Origin: Prevotellaceae bacterium UBA2738
Lineage (GTDB): Bacteria; Bacteroidota; Bacteroidia; Bacteroidales; Bacteroidaceae
Direction: 5' to 3'
NCBI GenBank assembly: GCA_002353585.1
Contig: DEJW01000040.1
Coordinates: 54,447-118,446 of the forward strand
DNA: 64,000 bases
Numbering within the stretch: position 1 is the first letter of the stretch; each line of letters begins with the position of its first letter. Below the pieces are notes generated by a model. It saw only the letters and a list, made by a program, of their open reading frames with translations. It was not told the DNA's origin and did no database searches. Both the position numbers and the translations under genes were made by a program. Positions 1 to 8,796 of the stretch are shown in pieces.

Positions 1-1806
1 TCTTGCTATGCCTATGGTGCGACGCGCTATGCGTATGGCGGTGGCAATCTTTGAGGGTTGGTCGTCCATCAGTACCACATCGGCTGCCTCTATGGCTGCA
101 TCGCTACCTAAGCCTCCCATAGCAATACCCACATTGGCACGAGCCAGCACAGGGGCATCGTTGATGCCGTCGCCAACGAAGGCGAGGGCTTCAGACTGAG
201 GCATGAGCACTGACATCTGTTCTACCTTCTCAGTAGGCAACAGTTCGGCATGATACTCATCTATCTGCAGTTGTCGTGCCACTCGCTCTGCTACCTCGTC
301 GCGGTCGCCCGTGAGCATCACCGTCTTCTTCACACCCAGTTGCTTCAGCTGGCTTATAGCCTCAGCGCTGTCAGGCTTTGCCTGGTCGCTGATTACGATA
401 TGTCCTGCATAGCTGTTGTCTATAGCCACATGTATTATGGTGCCCTCATCGCCATGCTCACACTGATGCCACTTGGCACCAACCATCTCCATCATCTTAG
501 TGTTACCCACACAGACCACCTTGTCGCCCACCTGAGCGCGTATGCCCTTGCCTGCTATCTCTTCCACATTGCTCACTGAACAGCCGTCAGTAGCCTCATC
601 GGGGAAGGCATCGCGCAGGGCAGCTCCAATGGGGTGTGTAGTGGAGTGCTCCACATGGGCTGCAAGGTGTAGCAGTTGGAATTCGCTGCACATCTCTGGG
701 TGTACTGCCACCACGGTGAATCGTCCCTGTGTCAGCGTTCCTGTCTTGTCGAACACCACAGTGTCTATCTTAGAGAGTATGTCAAGATAGTTGGCTCCCT
801 TCACCAGTATGCCCTTACGCGAAGCACCGCCCAGTCCGCCAAAGAAGGTCAGTGGCACACTTATGACCAGTGCACACGGACAGCTCACCACGAGGAACAT
901 GAGTGCCCTATAGAGCCACAGCGGGAATGCTGCCCAAAATGCTGCCATGAGTCCCCCTGCCAGTCCTGTCGCCATGAGTGCCTTTGCCAACGGCATGATG
1001 ACGGCTATAGCCAGTGCCAGTCCCACCACTATCGGGGTGTAGATGCGTGCAAAGCGCGTGATGAATGCCTCACTCTGCGACTTATGCTCGCCAGCCTCTT
1101 CCACCAGTCTTATTATCTTTGATACGGTACTCTCGCCGAATGTCTTGGTTGTGCGCACCCTGAGGACACCGCTCATATTGATGCAACCAGACACTATATC
1201 GTTGCCCTCGCGCACCTCAAGCGGCACGCTCTCGCCTGTCAGTGCCATAGTGTTCAGGGTGGACCTTCCGCTCACCACCATGCCGTCGAGGGGCACTTTC
1301 TCGCCTGGTCTCACCACTATCACCTGTCCTACCAACACCTCCTGTGGGTTCACGTCGCGCAGTTCGCTGTCACCCTCTATGTGTGCCACATCAGGACGTA
1401 TGTCCATCAGGTGCTCTATGCTCTTGCGACTCTTTCCCTCGGCATAGCCTTCGAAGAACTCGCCCACCTGGAAGAAGAGCATCACGAATACCGCCTCAGG
1501 AAACTCTGTCTCAGCTCCTGGGAAGAATCCTATGCAGAGTGCTCCTATCGTAGCCACCGTCATCAGGAAGTGCTCATTAAACGGATCGCCGTGCGCCAGT
1601 CCCTCTGCAGCCTCTTTCAGCGTTCCTGCACCTATCAGCAGATAGGGTATCAGGTACACCAGCAGCAGTTGCCATGTGGGCAATGCCATATTCTTCTCTA
1701 CTATCACTGCCCCTATGAGCAGCACCACCATAGCTATGATGGTCCACAGCTGTATGTGTCCTTCCTCGTGCTCATGATGATGCTCATGATGATGTTCGTG
1801 TGCCAT
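1..1806 (-). CDS. Heavy-metal P1B-type ATPase (ZntA/CadA-like), C-terminus outside window
   Basis: Inner-membrane ATP-driven exporter of soft divalent metals (Zn, Cd, Pb by family). The frame is open from the ATG at 1806 to base 1, so 602 codons are visible and the end, with the last helices that set metal choice, is missing. Seen in order: a His-rich N-terminus (MAHEHHHEHHHEHEE) with no CxxC HMA domain, membrane helices, the actuator TGES loop, the CPC metal-path motif (codons near 872-883), the DKTGT phosphorylation site near 745-760, the STTHPIG His-Pro motif, TGDRD, and the GDGINDAP hinge near 160-180. The His-rich tail probably replaces the HMA domain as metal sensor (inference). A TAnnTTTG box lies at 1856-1863. 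Divergent from the RND operon. Copper is less likely given the ZntA-like pattern, but the selectivity residues are unseen. Confidence 0.9.
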   Translation of the reverse strand, partial: MAHEHHHEHHHEHEEGHIQLWTIIAMVVLLIGAVIVEKNMALPTWQLLLVYLIPYLLIGAGTLKEAAEGLAHGDPFNEHFLMTVATIGALCIGFFPGAETEFPEAVFVMLFFQVGEFFEGYAEGKSRKSIEHLMDIRPDVAHIEGDSELRDVNPQEVLVGQVIVVRPGEKVPLDGMVVSGRSTLNTMALTGESVPLEVREGNDIVSGCINMSGVLRVRTTKTFGESTVSKIIRLVEEAGEHKSQSEAFITRFARIYTPIVVGLALAIAVIMPLAKALMATGLAGGLMAAFWAAFPLWLYRALMFLVVSCPCALVISVPLTFFGGLGGASRKGILVKGANYLDILSKIDTVVFDKTGTLTQGRFTVVAVHPEMCSEFQLLHLAAHVEHSTTHPIGAALRDAFPDEATDGCSVSNVEEIAGKGIRAQVGDKVVCVGNTKMMEMVGAKWHQCEHGDEGTIIHVAIDNSYAGHIVISDQAKPDSAEAISQLKQLGVKKTVMLTGDRDEVAERVARQLQIDEYHAELLPTEKVEQMSVLMPQSEALAFVGDGINDAPVLARANVGIAMGGLGSDAAIEAADVVLMDDQPSKIATAIRIARRTIGIAR

Positions 1807-1855
1807 ATTATCTTTTTTTGTTATGCCTTGTATATATGTATTTAAAACTTCGACG

Positions 1856-1863
1856 CAAAGGTA
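1856..1863 (-). promoter_or_regulatory. Probable -7 element for the metal ATPase
   Basis: On the minus strand this reads TACCTTTG, matching the Bacteroidota -7 consensus TAnnTTTG, 50 nt before the ATPase ATG. No clear TTTG is seen at the -33 distance. Confidence 0.5.
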
Positions 1864-1910
1864 CTAAAAAAAAATTGAAAAAGTTTTAGAGATGCTTTTT
1901 TTTGCTTTTT

Positions 1911-1942
1911 TTTGGAAGTTAGAAAATAAGTTTGTATCTTTG
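1911..1942 (+). promoter_or_regulatory. Promoter of the RND efflux operon
   Basis: TTTG at 1911-1914 and TATCTTTG at 1935-1942, spaced by 20 nt, match the Bacteroidota sigma-ABfr promoter. The adaptor ATG at 1985 follows after about 40 nt. No obvious operator palindrome is seen. Confidence 0.8.
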
Positions 1943-1984
1943 TAGCCAAAACCGACAATAAAAAAACAAATTTAGAACATAACT

Positions 1985-3112
1985 ATGAAAAAGAAAAATC
2001 TCGTGAAATGGGCATGGATGCTCAGTGCAACAGTTGTTATGACCTCTTGCGGGCTGGATATGCCTAAGGAGGAGCAAACATCGTATGAAACCATGACGGT
2101 GAAGCAGACTAACCTGGATGTGCCAGTGAAGTTTAGCGCTAAGATGAAGGGACAGCGTGACGTGACCATCACCCCACAGGTGAGCGGCCAGCTGATGGAA
2201 ATCCGCGTTCAGGAGGGTCAACAGGTGAGAAAAGGTCAGGTGCTGTTTGTTATTGACTCACGTAACTCAAAGTTGGAGTTAGAGTCGGCTCAGGCTAACC
2301 TACAGGCTGCACTTGCCAGGATGAGCAGTGCCAAACTGGAGTATGAGTCAAACAAGAACCTGTTTGAGAAGAAGATTGTGAGCAGTTATACTCTGAACGA
2401 TTCAGAGAATTCATATAAGCAGGCTATAGCAGCAGTGGCTCAGGCAAGGGCAGCGGTGAACACTGCAAGAGTGAACCTGGGCTTCTGCACCATCACATCG
2501 CCTGTGACGGGTGTAGTAGGCGAGATACCAGTAAGGGCTGGCGACCAGGTGTCACCAGCATCACAACTGACCATTGTGAGTGGCAATACGATGATGAATG
2601 CCGAGTTCTCAGTGCCAGAGACCGTGATAGAGGCTGCTGTGGCTGAGGGTTACAACCTGAAGAGCAAACATACGCTGGAGCACTTCCCTGAGGCTACATT
2701 CCTAATGAAGAACGGTACGGAATATAAGCACAAAGGTAAGGTGACCAGTGCCACGGGCGTGGTGAATGCCTCAACTGGTACCATAGCCCTGAAGGCTACA
2801 TTCCCTAACCCTGAGGGACAGCTGTACTCAGGCATCCAGGGTACGGTGGTGATGAAGTTTACTGAGAAGAACGCCATCGTTGTTCCGCTGGTGGCAGTAG
2901 TAAAACTGCAAGACCGTCAGCAGGTGTATAAGGTAAAGGCTGACAGCACAGCCACAGCAGTGGAGGTGACCACACAGGATGCTGGCAACGGTCAGGACTG
3001 CATAGTGGTGACTGGACTGAAGAGTGGCGACAGAATAGTAACCGTTGGTGCTAACAACGTGCAGGAGGGACAGAAGGTTCTGTTTCCAGCTGTAGCGAAA
3101 AAGGAGAAGTAA
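1985..3112 (+). CDS. RND efflux periplasmic adaptor (AcrA/MexA family) lipoprotein
   Basis: Membrane fusion protein linking an RND pump to an outer-membrane channel. The 375-residue product begins with a lipoprotein signal (lipobox around VMTSC, Cys22), so it should be anchored to the inner membrane. A barrel-sandwich (lipoyl-like) half follows (QVSGQLMEIRVQEGQQVRKG), then an alpha-helical hairpin near residues 90-150, the second lipoyl half (ITSPVTGVVGEIPVRAGD), a beta-barrel and a C-terminal domain ending KKEK. Length is normal for the family. The stop lies 3 nt before the pump start, indicating co-translation. First gene of a three-gene operon with its own promoter; no regulator gene is adjacent. 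Substrate cannot be told from sequence. Confidence 0.95.
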   Translation: MKKKNLVKWAWMLSATVVMTSCGLDMPKEEQTSYETMTVKQTNLDVPVKFSAKMKGQRDVTITPQVSGQLMEIRVQEGQQVRKGQVLFVIDSRNSKLELESAQANLQAALARMSSAKLEYESNKNLFEKKIVSSYTLNDSENSYKQAIAAVAQARAAVNTARVNLGFCTITSPVTGVVGEIPVRAGDQVSPASQLTIVSGNTMMNAEFSVPETVIEAAVAEGYNLKSKHTLEHFPEATFLMKNGTEYKHKGKVTSATGVVNASTGTIALKATFPNPEGQLYSGIQGTVVMKFTEKNAIVVPLVAVVKLQDRQQVYKVKADSTATAVEVTTQDAGNGQDCIVVTGLKSGDRIVTVGANNVQEGQKVLFPAVAKKEK

Positions 3113-3115
3113 GGC

Positions 3116-6100
3116 ATGAAGAACAATATATTTATAAATAGGTACGTGATGGCTTGTGCCATCAGTATCGTTATTGCTCTGGTGGGCTTTATCTGCATCA
3201 ACACGCTGCCTATTGAGCAATACCCTAACATCGCACCACCACAGGTGAACATCAATGCCAGCTACACTGGTGCCGACCCTAACACGGTGATGAAGTCGGT
3301 TATCCAGCCGCTGGAGGAGAATATCAACGGTGTGCAGGGCATGACATACATGACCTCTAAGGCATCGTCAACGGGCGATGTGACCATCACGGTATTCTTT
3401 AAGCAGGGCACTGACCCTGACATGGCGGCGGTGAACGTGCAGAACCGAGTGACGAAGGCTCAGCCACTGTTGCCATCAGAGGTGATACAGTCAGGTATCA
3501 CGGTGGAGAAGCGTGAGAACAACATTCTGCGCATCCTTGCCGTGAGAAGTGCAGACGGAAAATACAGCGACGACTTCGTATCTAACTATGTGGATATCAA
3601 CGTGGCACCGCGCTTTAAGCGTATCACTGGTGTGGGCGAGGTGTTCACACTGGGTAACACCTATGCTCTGCGTATATGGATGAAACCAGACGTGATGGCT
3701 CAGTACGGACTGCAGCCAGAGGATGTGTTTAATGCCATAGGCGGACAGAGTTTCGTGACCTCTACAGGTACGTTTGGTGAGCAGTCTGAGAACAAGTACC
3801 AGTATAACATGGAGTATAAGGGTACGCTGAAGACCATAGAGGAGTTTAACGACATAGTGCTCAAGACCAAAGATGGTGGCCACATGCTGCATCTGGGCGA
3901 TGTGGCTGAGGTGGAGATAGGCGCTAAGAGCTATAGCTACATCTCAAACATCAATGGTCGTCCTGGCTGTATGATGCTGATATTCCAGTCGCCTGGTGCT
4001 AACGCTACTGAGGTGAACGCCCGCATAACACACGAGTGTGAGCAACTGAAGCAGAATATGCCTGCAGGACTGGAGTTTGTTACCCTGCAGACGAGTGACG
4101 ACTTCCTCTTTGCCGCTATACACAACGTGGTGGAGACACTTATCATAGCCATCATACTGGTGATACTGGTGGTGTTCTTCTTCCTGCAGAATATCAAGGC
4201 TACGATTATTCCGTCTATCTCTATCATAGTATCACTGCTGGGAACATTCGCCATAGTGATGCTATCAGGATTCTCACTCAACATTCTGACACTCTTCGCT
4301 CTGGTGCTTGCCATTGGTACGGTGGTGGATGATGCTATCGTTGTGGTAGAGGCTGTGATGGCGAAGATGGAGAATGGCATAAGCGATGCCCACGAGGCAA
4401 CGCGCCAGGCTATGAACGAGGTATCGGTAGCCGTTGTATCATGTACGCTGGTATTCATGGCAGTGTTCATCCCTGTCACCTTTATGAGTGGCACATCAGG
4501 CACATTCTTCACCCAGTTTGGTATCACCATCGCCTCATCAGTAGGTTTGTCATGTATATCGGCTCTTACTCTGTGTCCTGCACTCTGTGCCATCATGCTG
4601 AAGGTATCAGAAAAGAAGGATGATGAGAAGCAGAGCTTCGCTGACTACGTGAAGAAGGCTTACGACAGAAGCTACAACGCCATACTGGCAAAATACTCTA
4701 ACGCTGTGCAGAGATTCATCAAGCGCCCTATACTGTCATGGGGACTGCTGATAGCAGCATGCGTACTGCTGGTAGTATTTATGAAGGGATTGCCTTCAGG
4801 ACTGGTGCCACAGGAGGACCAGGGCGTATTCCTGGCTGAGGTGAGAGCTCCAGAGGGCTACACCCTGCAGCAGACCAGAGAACTGATGAAGGAGGTAGAG
4901 GCAAAGGTGAAAGAGATACCAGAGATGGAGAGTTTCTCTTCTGCCTGCGGCTATGGTATGATATCAGGTGCTGGCTCAAGCTATGCTACCCTCATCGTGC
5001 GACTGAAGAACTGGGACGAACGTTCTGGTATGAACCACATGATAGACCTCGTCATAGCACGTTTCTATTATGCCTGCATGAGCATAAAGAATGCCACAGT
5101 GCTGCCTTTCCAGATGCCACAGGTGCCTGGTTATGGTACGAGTAACAACGTGAGTCTCGTGGTGCAAGACCCTACGGACGGCAACCTGTCACAGTTTGCT
5201 AAGCAGACTGACCACTTCCTGGCTAAGCTGGCTGAGCGTCCTGAGGTAAGTTCGGCTATGTCGGCTTATTCTGAGCGCTTCCCTAAGTATCAGGTGGATG
5301 TGGATGCTGCACAGTGCGACCGCATGGGTGTATCGCCTAAGGAGGTGCTGAGCACACTGGGCTATTACTGCAGCGGCTCATACATAGGCAACTTCAACCA
5401 GTTTGGTAAGGTGTATCGTATCATGGTGGCTGCTGCACCTGAATACCGACTTGACCCTACATCGCTGAACAATATGTTTGTGAAGACGGGCAGCGGCAAT
5501 ATGTCGCCTCTCTCTGAGTTTGTATCGCTGAAAGAGATAGTCGGTCCGTCTAACATAGAGCACTTCAACCTGTTCCAGAGCATCACCTGCCAGGTGACTG
5601 CTGCCAACGGATATAGTGAGGGTCAGGTGCATAAGGTGATAGAAGAGGTGTTTAGGAAGGAAATGCCTAAGACTGCCACCTATGAATATAGCGATATGTC
5701 GCGCGAGGTGGAGGAGTCAGCTAATTCTAACACCACAACCATCATCTATGCTATCTGCGTCATCCTGATATACCTCATCCTGGCATCGCTCTACAACTCT
5801 TGGTTCACTCCGTGGGCTGTGCTGTTCAGTGTGCCATTCGGACTGATGGGTGCATTCGTATTCGCTTACTTCGGCAATATGCTGAGCCTGCCTGGCATGG
5901 ATAACAATATCTACCTGCAAACGGGTGTGATCATGCTGATAGGTCTGCTCGCTAAGACGGCTATCCTGATTACGGAGTTTGCATCAGAGCGCCGTGCACA
6001 GGGCTTGAGCATCAAGGATGCTGCCTTCGAGGCTTGTAAGGAGCGTCTGCGTCCTATCCTCATGACTGTTGCCACGATGATTATCGGTATGGTACCACTG

Positions 6101-6277
6101 GTGATAGAGGGTGGTGCTGGTGCCAACGGCAACCGTGCCCTCGCACTTGGTGTGATTGGCGGTATGAGCATAGGTACCATAGCCCTGCTCTTCGTAGTAC
6201 CAGCCTTCTTCATCGTGTTCCAGAATCTGCATGAGCGATTCCAGGGCTCTACGCAAAACGTAGAAAGTAAGAAGTAA
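3116..6277 (+). CDS. RND inner-membrane efflux transporter (HAE1/AcrB family)
   Basis: Proton-driven multidrug exporter, 1053 residues, the usual AcrB length. N-terminal helix FINRYVMACAISIVIAL is followed by the first periplasmic porter loop, then a six-helix block carrying the proton-relay pair in GTVVDDAIVVVE, a second large periplasmic loop, and a second helix block with the relay lysine in GLLAKTAILITEFA. All key proton-path residues are therefore present. It sits between the adaptor (3 nt upstream) and the outer-membrane factor (22 nt downstream). The C-terminus is unusual: its last residues and stop (VESKK, TAA at 6275-6277) are read from an AGTAAG-type micro-repeat that continues into the intergenic spacer. 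Substrate unknown; bile acids or antimicrobials would be typical for gut relatives (inference). Confidence 0.97.
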   Translation: MKNNIFINRYVMACAISIVIALVGFICINTLPIEQYPNIAPPQVNINASYTGADPNTVMKSVIQPLEENINGVQGMTYMTSKASSTGDVTITVFFKQGTDPDMAAVNVQNRVTKAQPLLPSEVIQSGITVEKRENNILRILAVRSADGKYSDDFVSNYVDINVAPRFKRITGVGEVFTLGNTYALRIWMKPDVMAQYGLQPEDVFNAIGGQSFVTSTGTFGEQSENKYQYNMEYKGTLKTIEEFNDIVLKTKDGGHMLHLGDVAEVEIGAKSYSYISNINGRPGCMMLIFQSPGANATEVNARITHECEQLKQNMPAGLEFVTLQTSDDFLFAAIHNVVETLIIAIILVILVVFFFLQNIKATIIPSISIIVSLLGTFAIVMLSGFSLNILTLFALVLAIGTVVDDAIVVVEAVMAKMENGISDAHEATRQAMNEVSVAVVSCTLVFMAVFIPVTFMSGTSGTFFTQFGITIASSVGLSCISALTLCPALCAIMLKVSEKKDDEKQSFADYVKKAYDRSYNAILAKYSNAVQRFIKRPILSWGLLIAACVLLVVFMKGLPSGLVPQEDQGVFLAEVRAPEGYTLQQTRELMKEVEAKVKEIPEMESFSSACGYGMISGAGSSYATLIVRLKNWDERSGMNHMIDLVIARFYYACMSIKNATVLPFQMPQVPGYGTSNNVSLVVQDPTDGNLSQFAKQTDHFLAKLAERPEVSSAMSAYSERFPKYQVDVDAAQCDRMGVSPKEVLSTLGYYCSGSYIGNFNQFGKVYRIMVAAAPEYRLDPTSLNNMFVKTGSGNMSPLSEFVSLKEIVGPSNIEHFNLFQSITCQVTAANGYSEGQVHKVIEEVFRKEMPKTATYEYSDMSREVEESANSNTTTIIYAICVILIYLILASLYNSWFTPWAVLFSVPFGLMGAFVFAYFGNMLSLPGMDNNIYLQTGVIMLIGLLAKTAILITEFASERRAQGLSIKDAAFEACKERLRPILMTVATMIIGMVPLVIEGGAGANGNRALALGVIGGMSIGTIALLFVVPAFFIVFQNLHERFQGSTQNVESKK

Positions 6278-6300
6278 GAATTAAAAAGTAAAAAGTAATA
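6264..6300 (+). repeat. AGTAAGAAGTAAG / AAAAAGTAAAAAG micro-repeat
   Basis: Tandem 7-9 nt words (AGTAAGA, AAAAGTA) that start inside the RND pump's last codons and fill the spacer to the next gene. A related CTTTTTACTTTTTACT run lies at 63950-63983. Confidence 0.6.
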
Positions 6301-7688
6301 TGAATATAAAAAACATCATAGCAGTCGCAATCGTGGGCTTCGCGCTCACGAGTTGCGGGCTGTATAAGAAATATGATACGGCGAAGACACAGGAGCTGAT
6401 ACCTCAGAACGTCTTCGGCACACCAGTAGTTGACACTCTGGCTATGAAGGCAGACAAGCCTGTTGACCAGATGTCGTGGCGCGAATTCTTCACTGACCCA
6501 CTGCTGCAAAAAGTTATAGAGCAGGCATTGGCTAACAATACTGACCTCTATACGGCTCGCATAAACGTGGAGAAGAGTAAGATAGCACTGAGAACAGCAC
6601 GACTGGCTTACCTGCCATCGCTGAACTTCACCCCACAGGGCACACTGTCAAGTTTTGACAACTCTAAGCCTATTAAGACCTACAACCTGCAGATGCAGGC
6701 ATCAGTAGATCTCGATGTGTTTGGCTCCATAACCAGCAAGAAACGTGCTGCCAAGGCTGCTCTCATGCAGTCTGAGTTTAGTGAGTTGGCTACATTATCA
6801 AACCTTATCAGCACTGTGGCACAGGATTATTTCTACCTGCAGCTGCTCGACAGGGAAATGGAGATTCTCACCCAGACAGACAGCCTGTGGAAGGCATCTC
6901 TCGACACACAGATAGCACTGTGGCAGAATGGTAAGGCTTACAGCACTGCAGTAAACCAGCAGGAGTCTTCATACCTCAACGTTAAGACGCAGATAGTGGA
7001 CACACAACGTGAGATACTGGCTGTGGAGAATGAACTGTGCGAGATTCTTGCCATCAGCCCTCAGCACATAGAGCGCTCACGTTGGGAAAACGACACTTTC
7101 CAGTTGTCTGTATTCAATTTCCCTATCTCTGCAGAGGCTCTGCTGAACCGTCCTGACATTCGTGCTGCAGAGTTCGGACTGGAGCAGGCTTTCTATAACA
7201 CACAGACGGCTAAGGCGGCATTCTTCCCCACTGTCACTCTCTCAGGAGCTGCAGGATGGACTAATAATAATGGTATAGTGGTTGACCCAGGCAAACTGCT
7301 GCTCACCGCTATAGCATCGCTCACCCAGCCTATCTTCAATCGTGGCAAGATAAAGGGTAACTATGACATTACAAAACTCACAGAAGAAAACACAAAGAAG
7401 AAGTTTGTGCAGACCGTCATAGAGGCTGGTAACGATGTCAACGAGGCATTGGCTGACTGCAAGGCTTCTCACGATAAGTATGGCTACTACCGTCGTCAGG
7501 TTGAGGTGCTGAAAGAGGCTTATACTGGCACCCACGAACTGATGGATGCTGGCAAGGCAAGCTATCTCGAGGTGCTCAAGGCACAGGAGAGTCTGCTCGA
7601 CGCCCAACTGAATGAGGTCATCAACCTCTACAACGGCGCAGTATCTGTCATCGCCCTCTACATCTCACTGGGTGGAGGAACGAAATAA
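6300..7688 (+). CDS. RND outer-membrane efflux channel (OprM/NodT family) lipoprotein
   Basis: Outer-membrane factor completing the tripartite pump, 462 residues, typical for OprM-like lipoproteins. The N-terminus MNIKNIIAVAIVGFALTSC is a lipoprotein signal with Cys at 19. Two repeats of long coiled-coil helices follow (around residues 70-250 and 275-450), with the conserved NRPDIRAAEFGLEQA motif opening the second half and LDAQLNEVINLYNGAVS near the end. The gene follows the pump by 22 nt and ends the operon. Downstream there is only a TAACTCC micro-repeat, not a clear hairpin terminator. Confidence 0.95.
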   Translation: MNIKNIIAVAIVGFALTSCGLYKKYDTAKTQELIPQNVFGTPVVDTLAMKADKPVDQMSWREFFTDPLLQKVIEQALANNTDLYTARINVEKSKIALRTARLAYLPSLNFTPQGTLSSFDNSKPIKTYNLQMQASVDLDVFGSITSKKRAAKAALMQSEFSELATLSNLISTVAQDYFYLQLLDREMEILTQTDSLWKASLDTQIALWQNGKAYSTAVNQQESSYLNVKTQIVDTQREILAVENELCEILAISPQHIERSRWENDTFQLSVFNFPISAEALLNRPDIRAAEFGLEQAFYNTQTAKAAFFPTVTLSGAAGWTNNNGIVVDPGKLLLTAIASLTQPIFNRGKIKGNYDITKLTEENTKKKFVQTVIEAGNDVNEALADCKASHDKYGYYRRQVEVLKEAYTGTHELMDAGKASYLEVLKAQESLLDAQLNEVINLYNGAVSVIALYISLGGGTK

Positions 7689-7740
7689 AGGAGTCCTCTA
7701 ACTCCATCTAACTCCTTGTAACTCCCTTTAACTCCTTCTA
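7684..7740. repeat. TAACTCC micro-repeat between convergent genes
   Basis: Five or so imperfect copies of a TAACTCCnTC word fill the gap between the convergent efflux and gluQ genes. Similar runs lie at 8744-8757, 11234-11262, 11828-11990 and 61453-61495. No stable hairpin is evident. Confidence 0.7.
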
Positions 7741-8733
7741 TAATATAATATCTTCCAAAGGAACCTTCTTCCAATCAAAAAGGGGAACGAGGTCCGCAGG
7801 TTTACAACAGAACCTTGCTTGGTCATCCAGGCAGGGTTCTTTTTTATCTTCGATTAAATGGGCTAAAACGGCGAGTTTGCCTATTATCTCTTCTGCACTG
7901 TAATGCTCCCTAAGCTGACCCAAGTCCATACTCTTATCGCGCTTAGACAGTCGCTGACCTGCCTCATTGCAGAGCAAAGGCAAGTGGGCATACTCCATGC
8001 GAGGGAAACCCAACAGTCCCCCAAGGTATATCTGCTGACCAGCACTCTGCAACAGGTCTCTGCCCCTCACCACCTCAGTGACTCCCATCAGGGCATCATC
8101 CACCACCACTGCAAGTTGATAAGCCCATGCCCCATCGCGCCTCCTTACAATGAAATCGCCTATATCTTCTTTTATATTTATGGTCTGCTCCCCATAATGC
8201 TGATCGTGGTAAGTGATGATCGAAGGAGTGGTGCGCAGAACAATAGAAGGCTTGTTATCGTAGTGAGCTTGCTCACGTATCGTAGCGTCAGCGTATCGTA
8301 GCGTCAGCGTATCGTTAACGTTCCCGTTCCCGTTATCGTTTTCCTGCGGCGCACTCACCGCCAATCTCTCTGCCCTCGTTTTATAAGAAAGGTATAGAAG
8401 GTCTTGCTGACGTAGTTTCTCAAGGTATTCCTCGTATCTCTCGCCTCGCTCACTCTGGTAGTATGGTCCTTCATCCCACGTCAGACCAAGCCACTCCAGA
8501 TCCTCCATTATCTGGTCAGCATACTGCTGCTTGCTGCGCTGAGGGTCTATATCCTCTATGCGCAACAGCCACTTGCCACCCTTGCTCTTCACAGAGAGCC
8601 ACGACAGCAGTGCACTGAACACATTGCCCAAGTGCATGCGACCCGTGGGGGATGGGGCGAAACGACCTCGACCCCCTCTCTGCCCTGCAGGCATCTCTCC
8701 CCGAGTGGGAGAGGTATGATATGCTTTCATCAT
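7738..8733 (-). CDS. gluQ: Glutamyl-Q tRNA(Asp) synthetase-like enzyme
   Basis: Class I catalytic domain related to GluRS but lacking the anticodon-binding half; the family attaches glutamate to queuosine of tRNA(Asp). Seen: FAPSPTGRMHLGN (HIGH-like signature, residues 25-37), LLRIEDIDPQRS, FIVRRRDGAWAYQLAVVVDD, GVTEVVRGRDLL, and the KMSKS equivalent RLSKRDKS. The zinc-site cysteines of E. coli GluQ are absent (YLSYKTRAERL here). Two segments are repeat-derived: residues 7-22 (a GGAGAG-type palindrome at about 8667-8716) and about 132-160, encoded by the hairpin array at 8254-8340 and containing NGNGNVN. Start at 8733 or 8730; no later Met precedes the signature. A small discriminating GluRS is the alternative. 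Confidence 0.85.
   Translation of the reverse strand: MMKAYHTSPTRGEMPAGQRGGRGRFAPSPTGRMHLGNVFSALLSWLSVKSKGGKWLLRIEDIDPQRSKQQYADQIMEDLEWLGLTWDEGPYYQSERGERYEEYLEKLRQQDLLYLSYKTRAERLAVSAPQENDNGNGNVNDTLTLRYADATIREQAHYDNKPSIVLRTTPSIITYHDQHYGEQTINIKEDIGDFIVRRRDGAWAYQLAVVVDDALMGVTEVVRGRDLLQSAGQQIYLGGLLGFPRMEYAHLPLLCNEAGQRLSKRDKSMDLGQLREHYSAEEIIGKLAVLAHLIEDKKEPCLDDQARFCCKPADLVPLFDWKKVPLEDIIL
8254..8340. repeat. Modular hairpin array A, in frame inside gluQ
   Basis: On the plus strand: TATCGTAG, hairpin TGAGC-TT-GCTCA with trimmed ends (8264-8275), CGTATCGTAG (8276-8285), CGTCAG, CGTATCGTAG (8292-8301), CGTCAG, CGTATCG, then a GTTAAC/GTTCCC hexamer tail to 8340. It is read through in frame by the gluQ coding strand. 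Confidence 0.85.
8640..8716. repeat. CCCCCTCTC / GGGAGAGG palindromic repeat in the gluQ start region
   Basis: Contains CCCCCTCTCTGCC followed by GGCATCTCTCCCC and GTGGGAGAGG, resembling the large repeat inside miaB (62686-62920). It encodes the N-terminal SPTRGE..QRGGRG segment of the GluQ-like protein. Confidence 0.55.
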
Positions 8734-8743
8734 TTTAACTCCT

Positions 8744-8796
8744 TAACTCCTAAGAGTTCAATTGTCAATTATCAATTATCAATTGTCAATTATCAA
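8744..8796. repeat. TAACTCC and AATTGTCAATTATC micro-repeats
   Basis: Two TAACTCC words, then alternating CAATTGT/CAATTAT words, running into the last codons of the hydrolase gene, whose stop (TGA, 8786-8788 on the minus strand) lies inside the repeat. Confidence 0.75.

Noticed and set aside
8254..8340. CRISPR array
   Set aside because: Repeats are 10 nt with 6-12 nt palindromic intervals, far too short for CRISPR, and no cas genes are present.
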